A stretch of 5,795 nucleotides of DNA from an uncultured Lachnospiraceae bacterium (GTDB taxonomy: Bacteria > Bacillota > Clostridia > Lachnospirales > Lachnospiraceae). The notes beneath the pieces were generated by a model, which was not told the DNA's origin, did no database searches, and saw only the letters and a list, made by a program, of their open reading frames with translations. This document shows positions 1 to 4,912 of the stretch, piece by piece; position 1 is the stretch's first letter; each line of letters starts with the position of its first letter. Both the position numbers and the translations under genes were made by a program. Location: assembly GCA_947653315.1 (NCBI GenBank), contig CANTGP010000214.1, positions 1-5,795 on the forward strand. Direction: 5' to 3'.

Positions 1-592
1 CAGGAATACCTAATTCGGCTGCCGCTTTTGCGCCGCCTAGTTCTTTTATGATAAGCTGCTTGTCGTTTCCGGCTTCCACGTTTGCCATGAAGATTTCGTA
101 GGGGAGCAGCGGTTTGACGTATTTTTGCTGGTTGGCGAAAATATCCGCTTCGTGGGCGTATACAAGGTCATCGTAAATCATGCACCACACGGGCGTTTCC
201 CTTGAACCGGAAACCAATGCGATGATTTCAATGGTATGCTGTCCGTTAAACACGTAGTTGATGCCGTCGCGGCGGCTGACTTTGACCGGATTGATTTGGT
301 ACAGGTCAAAATGTTCCGCCGCCCGTTTCACATGCCGGGCGGACAGGTTCCGCTGGTATTCCTGGTTGGAAACGAGGTTTTTGATGGGGATTAATTCATA
401 GTGGACATCGGGGACGAACTGCAGGATGTCCGAATCCTGTTTATCGTCTGCTTCCGGTGCGGTATTTTGCTCCGGTTTATTTGAAGTAACCGGTATTGGT
501 TGAGATTCCTGTGTTGTTTGTTGTTCCGGTTTTTTTTGTGTTTCTGTTTTTGGTATGTTTGTTTTTGGCATTTCTGTTTTTTGTATTTCCAT
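1..592 (-). CDS. ParB/Srx-fold protein (DUF6551-like), 3' end cut by window edge
   Basis: I translated this by hand; 197 residues are visible without a stop, so the C-terminus lies beyond the left edge. Residues 1 to about 55 are a low-complexity K/Q/T/P/E-rich tail with degenerate 'PKT' repeats, probably disordered. From about residue 66 a ParB/sulfiredoxin-like domain follows: IPIKNL, then ARHVKRAAEHFD (86-96), NPVKVSRRDG (101-110), the core motif FNGQHT (115-120) and an IFANQQKYVKPL segment (151-162). This order fits the DUF6551 group of ParB/Srx proteins found in phages and mobile elements; members usually read GQHR, so T120 replaces the usual arginine. The start is ATG at 592, preceded by GAGGA about 8 bases upstream. 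It is the last visible gene of the leftward cluster, 126 bases after the ParB-like gene. The family assignment is from recall of motifs; the function is unknown, perhaps DNA binding or NTP-dependent maintenance. Confidence 0.8.
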   Translation of the reverse strand, partial: MEIQKTEMPKTNIPKTETQKKPEQQTTQESQPIPVTSNKPEQNTAPEADDKQDSDILQFVPDVHYELIPIKNLVSNQEYQRNLSARHVKRAAEHFDLYQINPVKVSRRDGINYVFNGQHTIEIIALVSGSRETPVWCMIYDDLVYAHEADIFANQQKYVKPLLPYEIFMANVEAGNDKQLIIKELGGAKAAAELGIP

Positions 593-718
593 GGTATTTT
601 CCTCATTTCCGTGATGGTTGGATGAAAAACGGCGGAAGCGGTTTGCCGCGTCTTTTTCTCTCCGCGTTTGTCAGGAATCTCCGGGCAATTGCAATCCACG
701 TTTTATGGAAGCGGACGT
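593..718. other. Intergenic spacer between the two ParB/Srx-fold genes
   Basis: This is a 126-base gap with no supportable gene. On the minus strand it carries the Shine-Dalgarno GAGGA for the next gene at its end. A short GCGG-CAAA-CCGC hairpin is present, but no U-tract follows, so I see no terminator. The two flanking genes could share one transcript. Confidence 0.5.
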
Positions 719-1651
719 TTAAACATGGTCAAGCATCCGGTACAGCCGGTCTGCCGCTTGACGGAGGGCGGTGAGCTGTGTCTTTGCTTTCTGCCTGGCA
801 GCGGGGGAAATGTAATCCAGTGCGGCACTGTCTTCCACATGCGCGATGGAGCTGACCCAGGAGGGGATGGTTAGGGCGAGGCTGGAGACTTCCGCATCCG
901 GGTCATAGGCTGGAAGGTTACGGATCTGCGGGGTAAATTTTGGGCGGAAAGGCGCTGGGGTTATGCAATGTTGTTCCTGCCGGATGTCTTCATACCTGAT
1001 ATGATATCCGTTGCCATGTGTCTTTTCTTCCAGGCGGTCGAGCGCGCAGAGCGGGAGCTTTGCAAGTTCGCCCGCATTTTCAAGGGAGACGGCAAGTGCG
1101 GAAGAAAGGATGCGGGCGGCAAGTTCCTTGTTTTTTTCGCGCAGCAGGTCGATGTTTTTGGCGAAACGCCCGTATTTTAAAACAGTGCCGACGGCAAGAC
1201 GGTATTGGGCGCCGACGGCATATGCGGTTTCGTATTTTTTCTGCGGTTTTGCCGGAATGGGCGTTTGTTTTTGACCGTATGCCGCAGGGGAAAATTTCAT
1301 GCATTCCCTTACGCGGATGTCCAAGTCGGCATGATATTTTTTACCGATAAGGTATTTTCTCATTTCCGGCGTTAAATCTTCCCTGTCCAATTGTGTTTGG
1401 CAGACAAAGGATACGGCATCCGGCAGCCCGGGGAAAGCACGGCAGGTAACCGGAAACGGAATCCCCCGAAGGCGGCAGATTTCATACCGTTTGACCCCGT
1501 CGATGATGCAGTTGTCCCAAACGAGGAGAGGAGTGTGGCAGCCGTGGACGGTAATGTCTTCTTCCAGCGCCCGGTATTCCTGTTCCGTGAGGGGCTGCTT
1601 TAAAGATTGCAGGCCGGCGTTTTGTGTGTAAACGGTTTGGGATGCAATCAT
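719..1651 (-). CDS. ParB-like N-terminal nuclease/partition-domain protein
   Basis: This is a 310-residue protein. Residues about 14-75 look like a ParB/Srx domain: a helix (TEQEYRALEEDI), then TPLLVW (40-45), and the IIDGVKRYEIC motif (49-59), which corresponds to the (V/I)DGxxR core of ParB-type proteins. Further on there is QLDREDLTPEMRKYLIGKKY, a segment I associate with clostridial ParB-like mobile-element proteins, then a helix-turn-helix-like stretch (AQYRLAVGTVLKYGRF). The C-terminal third is unrecognised and helical at its end. I chose ATG at 1651 because it overlaps the stop of the upstream gene as ATGA and has GAGG 6 bases upstream; an in-frame GTG at 1693 lacks a good binding site. 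No ParA is visible, so a true partition role is not supported. DNA binding or regulation of the element is equally likely. Confidence 0.82.
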   Translation of the reverse strand: MIASQTVYTQNAGLQSLKQPLTEQEYRALEEDITVHGCHTPLLVWDNCIIDGVKRYEICRLRGIPFPVTCRAFPGLPDAVSFVCQTQLDREDLTPEMRKYLIGKKYHADLDIRVRECMKFSPAAYGQKQTPIPAKPQKKYETAYAVGAQYRLAVGTVLKYGRFAKNIDLLREKNKELAARILSSALAVSLENAGELAKLPLCALDRLEEKTHGNGYHIRYEDIRQEQHCITPAPFRPKFTPQIRNLPAYDPDAEVSSLALTIPSWVSSIAHVEDSAALDYISPAARQKAKTQLTALRQAADRLYRMLDHV

Positions 1652-1662
1652 GACTGCCTCAT
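1648..1662 (-). promoter_or_regulatory. ATGA stop/start overlap with ribosome binding site
   Basis: The minus strand reads GAGGCAGTC followed by ATGA. The TGA ends the 130-residue gene and the ATG starts the ParB-like gene. This decides the ParB-like start and implies translational coupling of the two genes. Confidence 0.85.
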
Positions 1663-2040
1663 TTCCGGGATGGCGGTTATCTCCGGTGTACACAGGTCAA
1701 AGGAAAAAAGGAATTCCCCGTCAGAACGGATGCTTTCCCCATATAGCCGGTACCGGCAGGAGGCGTCCCATTCCATGAGGGAAAAGACTTTTGTAAAAAA
1801 GATGCGGCATGTAATCGGTTTCGGGGTGCGTTTGGGCAGACTGCACCAGCGCAGGGAATCTTTCGTGTTTTTGTCACAGGGGCGGATGATTAGTTTTTTT
1901 GTGGCCGGATTGATGTGGATTTGGACGTAGTCCGTGTCCGGAAGTTCCCTGATGCATGCCGTATTTACGGCAGCTTTTTGGCTGTGGAGAGTAAAAGCAG
2001 GTTTGACGGTTCCTTTTTGCAAATCTTGGATACGGTTCAT
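1648..2040 (-). CDS. Small protein resembling the recombinase C-terminal domain
   Basis: This is a 130-residue protein with a strong AAAGGAG binding site 8 bases before its ATG. Residues 13-65 align without gaps to residues 399-451 of the serine recombinase encoded just upstream, with 11 of 53 identities by my count. Shared features are a Y-V pair, an HP/NP turn, R-P and R-W. After one 2-residue gap the pattern W-x4-R-Y-R-x2-G (W91, R96-R98, G101 here; W479, R484-R486, G489 there) also matches, as does the terminal F-x-L-x3-E. I infer a free-standing copy of that domain. No transmembrane segment, signal peptide or catalytic motif is visible. Its place between the recombinase and the ParB-like gene, with an ATGA overlap to the latter, suggests a role in recombination or its control, such as an accessory or directionality factor. 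It could also be a diverged remnant of a second recombinase, but the intact start and binding site favour a working gene. Confidence 0.8.
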   Translation of the reverse strand: MNRIQDLQKGTVKPAFTLHSQKAAVNTACIRELPDTDYVQIHINPATKKLIIRPCDKNTKDSLRWCSLPKRTPKPITCRIFFTKVFSLMEWDASCRYRLYGESIRSDGEFLFSFDLCTPEITAIPEMRQS

Positions 2041-2120
2041 GGAAGTGGCTCCTTTCTTATGTTTCCGATGGCGTAGTACGCGTTGTGTGTTCCTGTTTGT
2101 TTATGGCGCTTCCGTTTATT
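2041..2120. other. Leader of the 130-residue gene
   Basis: This is non-coding sequence between the folded element and the small gene. It contains the strong minus-strand Shine-Dalgarno AAAGGAG (around 2050-2056). I see no convincing promoter on either strand, so the downstream genes may be read through from the recombinase. Confidence 0.4.
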
Positions 2121-2284
2121 CCCGCGAGCAACGAGCCAAGTAGCCGTACTTGTGCGGATATTTGGCGACTGCCGCGAGGGTCAATACCCACACATCGCAG
2201 ATGTGTTGCGCTCTGCAGCGCTGGAAGATTGATGCCCCGTTGCTTGCAGCGGGGGTGTTGACTGCAGTGTGTCCGGATTTTTTT
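2121..2284 (+). ncRNA. Candidate structured RNA or dispersed structured repeat
   Basis: This gap between genes is packed with inverted repeats. Seen directly are: CAAGTA (2137-2142)/TACTTG (2147-2152) with loop GCCG, alternatively GCCAA (2135-2139)/TTGGC (2162-2166); a 10-bp closing stem 2180-2189 with 2253-2262; inside it ACACAT/ATGTGT (2190-2195, 2201-2206), GCGCT/AGCGC (2208-2212, 2217-2221) and CCCCGTTGC/GCAGCGGGG (2235-2243, 2246-2254). The last stem shares two bases with the 10-bp stem, which then shortens to 8. The two imperfect stems each contain one mismatch that is G-U if the plus strand is transcribed but C-A if the minus strand is. A run of seven T (2278-2284) ends the element on the plus strand. 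The 7-mer CCGCGAG occurs at 2122-2128 and 2172-2178. I find no clear promoter. The sequence feels familiar as an intergenic repeat of Lachnospiraceae genomes, an unverified impression; I cannot assign it to a named RNA family. Confidence 0.45.
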
Positions 2285-2314
2285 GTATGTCTGCCGTTTT
2301 TGTCGTTTTAATCG

Positions 2315-4084
2315 TTATATCGTTTCTGTCGTTTCCTGCAGTTGCCGCAATAGGGAATGGATTCCGGCATGGATTTCGGCGGCATCCGTGACTTGGATGT
2401 CCGGTTCGGCGTGGGGCCGCGATTGCATGGCGGCGTTCCATTTTCCCCCGGAAAAGGCGGCGATTTCCCTTGTCCGTGCATGGGTCAGGGAATCGCTGCC
2501 AAAGCTGTTTTCCCATCCGGGAGGGTAAACGGCTTCTTTTGGTGCGGAAGGCGTGAAAACTTCCGCTTCGCGCAGGTTGAAAATAAGGATGCTTTCCTCT
2601 GCATTTTGGTGACAGATGCCGAGGATGCGGTACCGGTATCCGCTTTCCCATCCAAAGAGCGCGAACAGGGTGGGCAGGTATGCGCAGCCGTGGATATTCC
2701 GGGGGATTGTTTTACCGTTTTTGGACGCTGTCCACCGGATGGCATGGCGGTCTTCTTTTGTGCCGGGGCGGACGGCAAACAGCATATGCCCCGGATGTAC
2801 GAGGAATTCCACATATTCGCAGCAGTGCATCCGGCGGATTGCTTCGGCGCTGAAGCGGACGGTCTTTTCACGGAAAGTGACGCAGATACGTTCCGTTGTA
2901 TTAAAATACTGGGCGCGGACTATCTGAAAGCCCTGTAAGGCGGCATTTTCCCGCGCCGGGGGAAAACAGGCCGGTGCTTTGTCCGGTACGCTTTGGGAGG
3001 CGAGACGGTAGTCTTCCGGCCGGAAACCGCCCCATTTCGGATGGACGGGAACGAAACCCCGGAAGACGCCTTCCGTTATCACTTCGGTCTGCGGGAGAAT
3101 ACTCTTGTTTCCGTATTTTGCGTTGGCAAGCAGCCTTTGGACGGCGATGAAATCGCCGCGCGGGATAATGGATTCGTGATGGTTCCTCCAAATGTATTGG
3201 TTGCGGTCTTTCCGGTTTTTCTTCGCTTTGTGGTTCAGATAATTGGGGGTAAAGGTTTTCCGGGCGAGGACATCCCCGCAGTGCCGTTCGTTTTGGAGAA
3301 TGCCGAGGATGCTTCCTGCGGACCATACGGTATTGCCTTTTTTTGTTTTGCAGCCGGTATCGGTCAGGATACCGGCAATCTGAGGGCAGGTATAACCATA
3401 CAGGTAAAGGAAGAAAATAAGACGGACAATACGCGCTTCTTCTTCGTTGACGGTAAGGTTTCCGTTCTCGTCCCGGTCATAGCCAAGGAGGGCAGGGGTG
3501 AGGAAGATGCCGCGTTTGAAGCGCATTTCTATGGATGCGTTCATGATTTCGCTTTTGTTATGGCTTTCTTCCTGCGCGAACGTGGCGAGGAGGGAAAGGC
3601 TGAGATCATTGCCGGAATTCAGGGTATAAATGTTTTCCGATTCAAAAAATATGCCGACGGGGGGCTTTAAATCTTTGAGCTTTTGGACGTAGCCGATGCA
3701 GTCCAAAAGATTGCGGGCAAACCTTGATACGCTTTTTGTAACGATCAGGTCAATTTTTCCTTCTTCGCAGTCGGCAATCATCCGGACAAAGGCATCCCTG
3801 TGCTTCAAGGAAGTGCCGGAAATCCCTTCATCGGCATAGATTTCCGCCAGTTCCCAATCGCTTCGCCGGCTGATCATGTCCGTATAATGATTTTTCTGAA
3901 GTTCATAGGAGGATGTCTGCCGCAGGTCGTCCGTGGAAACCCTTGCATATACGGCAACCCGTTTGACGGAAGTCTGACTGTGGAATCCGGCTTCGGGAAT
4001 GGCAGGGATGATGTCGAGGATGTCTGCCCCAGCGCCTTGGTAACGTTCCCGGATTTTGGATTTTAGGTTTGTGGTATCTCCCAT
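2315..4084 (-). CDS. Large serine recombinase (site-specific integrase/excisionase)
   Basis: This 589-residue protein cuts and rejoins DNA at attachment sites through a covalent phosphoserine link. The resolvase catalytic domain spans about residues 41-185: YARVST with nucleophile S50 and R48, YADEGISGTS (83-92), SRFARN with R121 and R124, and FAQEESHNKSE (169-179) leading into the long helix. A recombinase DNA-binding domain follows, about 190-325 (KRGIF, GYDRDENG, ILGILQNERHCGDVLARKT). The two CxxC pairs of the zinc ribbon usual in this family are missing; instead there is a GVFRGFVPVHPKWGGF segment and a C-terminal domain (about 399-512) that resembles the separate 130-residue protein. Start: ATG at 4084 is the first start after an in-frame stop at 4121-4123. 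The ribosome binding site is weak (AAGGAAG about 11 bases away). The reading frame is intact and all catalytic residues are present, so the enzyme is probably active. Confidence 0.93.
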   Translation of the reverse strand: MGDTTNLKSKIRERYQGAGADILDIIPAIPEAGFHSQTSVKRVAVYARVSTDDLRQTSSYELQKNHYTDMISRRSDWELAEIYADEGISGTSLKHRDAFVRMIADCEEGKIDLIVTKSVSRFARNLLDCIGYVQKLKDLKPPVGIFFESENIYTLNSGNDLSLSLLATFAQEESHNKSEIMNASIEMRFKRGIFLTPALLGYDRDENGNLTVNEEEARIVRLIFFLYLYGYTCPQIAGILTDTGCKTKKGNTVWSAGSILGILQNERHCGDVLARKTFTPNYLNHKAKKNRKDRNQYIWRNHHESIIPRGDFIAVQRLLANAKYGNKSILPQTEVITEGVFRGFVPVHPKWGGFRPEDYRLASQSVPDKAPACFPPARENAALQGFQIVRAQYFNTTERICVTFREKTVRFSAEAIRRMHCCEYVEFLVHPGHMLFAVRPGTKEDRHAIRWTASKNGKTIPRNIHGCAYLPTLFALFGWESGYRYRILGICHQNAEESILIFNLREAEVFTPSAPKEAVYPPGWENSFGSDSLTHARTREIAAFSGGKWNAAMQSRPHAEPDIQVTDAAEIHAGIHSLLRQLQETTETI

Positions 4085-4093
4085 GCTGTTTTC

Positions 4094-4161
4094 CGCTTCC
4101 TTGTCTGTCTGTATTTGTTTCTACGCTTCCTTGTCTGTTCGTACTTGTTTCTCCGCTTTCC
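4094..4161. repeat. 30-bp tandem repeat, two full copies plus a partial third
   Basis: The copies are 4094-4123 and 4124-4153, identical at 26 of 30 positions by eye; a partial third begins at 4154 (CGCTTTCCTG). Each copy starts CGCTTCCTTGTCTG. The array ends 10 bases from the recombinase start codon, so it would lie in the mRNA leader or at the promoter. Repeated sites at this position could bind the XRE protein or another recombination factor; this is inference. Confidence 0.75.
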
Positions 4162-4182
4162 TGATTGCGGAATTTGCCATTT

Positions 4183-4188
4183 ATTTTA
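4183..4188 (-). promoter_or_regulatory. Possible -10 box for the recombinase gene
   Basis: The minus strand reads TAAAAT, five of six matches to TATAAT, in an AT-richer patch about 95 bases before the recombinase ATG. No -35 box at proper spacing is convincing. If it is real, the 30-bp tandem repeats lie within the leader. Confidence 0.22.
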
Positions 4189-4271
4189 CAGGATTTTCGG
4201 GAAAAAGCCATAAACCGGAAGGATAAGCGGTATGCCGCCGGGTTATGCTTTTGGAAGATGCCGTTAAAGCG

Positions 4272-4286
4272 GCGCGCAGGGCGCGC
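4272..4286. repeat. Hairpin GCGCGC-AGG-GCGCGC
   Basis: This is a perfect 6-bp inverted repeat of alternating GC with a 3-base loop, symmetrical on both strands. It is the leftmost of three adjacent hairpins and has no T-run, so it is not a usual terminator. Confidence 0.6.
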
Positions 4287-4288
4287 GG

Positions 4289-4319
4289 CGAGTAGGGGAG
4301 AAAAACATTCCCCCACTCG
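4289..4319 (-). repeat. Hairpin CGAGT-GGGG type, better on minus strand
   Basis: The arms CGAGTAGGGG (4289-4298) and CCCCCACTCG (4310-4319) pair over 10 positions. The single mismatch is A-C on the plus strand but G-U on the minus strand, so a minus-strand transcript folds better. This matches the direction of the repressor and recombinase genes. The loop contains a T-run. Confidence 0.6.
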
Positions 4320-4322
4320 ATG

Positions 4323-4360
4323 GGAACATGCTTTGCCGGAAAGGACGGAAAGCATGTTCC
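4323..4360. repeat. Hairpin with perfect 12-bp stem after the XRE gene
   Basis: GGAACATGCTTT (4323-4334) is the exact inverse complement of AAAGCATGTTCC (4349-4360). A further CCG/CGG pairing (4336-4338, 4346-4348) lies inside. It begins 9 bases after the XRE stop codon. No U-tract follows on the minus strand, so it may be an mRNA-stabilising structure, a binding site or a non-canonical terminator. Confidence 0.75.
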
Positions 4361-4369
4361 TCATGTGTG

Positions 4370-4723
4370 TTACGGCCTGATGCTCCAGCCGTTTATGCGT
4401 ATGGCATTTTTTGCGGATTTCAGGATTTCGAAGAGAAAGCGTTTTTCGGCAGCGGAACAGCCGTACAGGAGCAGGCTGATGTCCGTTTGGTAATCGGTGT
4501 TGGCGGCTGTTTGGTTTCCGGTGAGCAGGTCGTCCATGGTTACGCCGAGGGCATCCGCGATGGAAAGCAGGCTTTCAAGGCCCGGATGTTTCCTGGCCCT
4601 TTCGATGTTGCTGATGTAAACGCTGGAAAGACCGGAAAAAGCGGCAAGTTCTTCTTGGGATAGTCCCTGTACCAAACGTAATTCCTTGATTCTTGCGCCG
4701 ATCAGGGCATAATTGACAGGCAT
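4370..4723 (-). CDS. XRE-family helix-turn-helix transcriptional regulator
   Basis: This 117-residue cytoplasmic protein carries an HTH_3 (Cro/C1-type) DNA-binding domain at about residues 8-66: IGARIKELRLVQGLSQEELA, then FSGLSSVYISNIERARKHPGLESLLSIADALGVTMDDLL with the recognition helix around SSVYISNIER. The C-terminal half (about 67-117) is short and unrecognised, too small for a peptidase or enzyme domain. The start at 4723 is preceded by AAAGGAGGTG at ideal spacing, the best ribosome binding site in the window. It lies immediately upstream of, and in the same direction as, the recombinase, and divergent from the ATPase-like gene. It is probably the repressor of the mobile module and of itself; this is inferred from context. 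It is common for such regulators to bind the inverted repeats near their own promoter. Confidence 0.92.
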   Translation of the reverse strand: MPVNYALIGARIKELRLVQGLSQEELAAFSGLSSVYISNIERARKHPGLESLLSIADALGVTMDDLLTGNQTAANTDYQTDISLLLYGCSAAEKRFLFEILKSAKNAIRINGWSIRP

Positions 4724-4912
4724 GGAAATTCACCTCCTTTGCGGGCAGATATGGTTTCAAGCCTGTTTTTGTATGGCAGGAATGCCGCTGCGATGCATAA
4801 AAATGCCTGACTGCCCGCGGAAATAAATTATCATGGAATTACGGTTGTGTCTGTGTTAAGATTAAGAAAGGCGGAAGGGCGGCGGTATGGAAGACGGAAG
4901 GAGGAAAGCGGT
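4724..4912. promoter_or_regulatory. Divergent intergenic region with possible operator and promoter
   Basis: This 189-base region lies between the divergent XRE and ATPase-like genes, so promoters in both directions are expected. An 8-bp inverted repeat GCGGGCAG (4741-4748)/CTGCCCGC (4811-4818) encloses 62 bases and could pair in the XRE leader or form paired operator half-sites. On the minus strand GATAAT (4827-4832) is a possible -10, with a weak CAGACA -35 (4848-4853) only 15 bases away. I see no convincing plus-strand promoter. Confidence 0.4.
4898..4904 (+). promoter_or_regulatory. Ribosome binding site of the ATPase-like gene
   Basis: AAGGAGG lies 8 bases before ATG at 4913. It decides this start over the ATG at 4887, which opens a different frame that ends quickly at a TGA. 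Confidence 0.85.

Larger units (their letters stand above)
4085..4369. other. Intergenic region between XRE gene and recombinase, rich in repeats
   Basis: This 285-base stretch has no supportable gene. From right to left it holds three consecutive hairpins (4271-4361), an AT-richer stretch with a possible minus-strand -10 box TAAAAT (4183-4188, no good -35), and a 30-bp tandem repeat (4094-4161) directly before the recombinase start. It probably contains the recombinase promoter and control sites. Confidence 0.5.

Noticed and set aside
391..699. Minus-strand 102-residue K/Q-rich open frame
   Set aside because: It is a shifted frame over the low-complexity tail of the DUF6551-like gene and the spacer before it; the other frame continues into a recognisable domain.
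1652..1693. GTG start at 1693 for the ParB-like gene
   Set aside because: It would overlap the upstream gene by 46 bases and lacks a good ribosome binding site, while ATG at 1651 has one and an ATGA overlap.
2083..2111. Plus-strand promoter for the folded element
   Set aside because: TTGTGT at 2083-2088 resembles a -35 but no -10 lies at a usable distance.
2121..2284. CRISPR array or tRNA in the folded element
   Set aside because: There are no regularly spaced direct repeats, and the stems do not form a cloverleaf or show the conserved T-loop.
2181..2651. Minus-strand 156-residue open frame
   Set aside because: It runs across the recombinase 3' end and the folded element in a different frame and has no domain signature.
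2357..3670. Long plus-strand open frames (2357-2938 and 2993-3670)
   Set aside because: They lie opposite the recombinase, whose catalytic motifs are clear, and show no recognisable domains; they are mirror frames of its codons.
4323..4360. Intrinsic terminator after the XRE gene
   Set aside because: The stem is strong but no U-tract follows on the minus strand, so the canonical form is not met.
3903..4364. Minus-strand 153-residue open frame
   Set aside because: It crosses the hairpins and tandem repeats and overlaps the recombinase catalytic region out of frame; its repeats simply translate the 30-bp DNA repeat.
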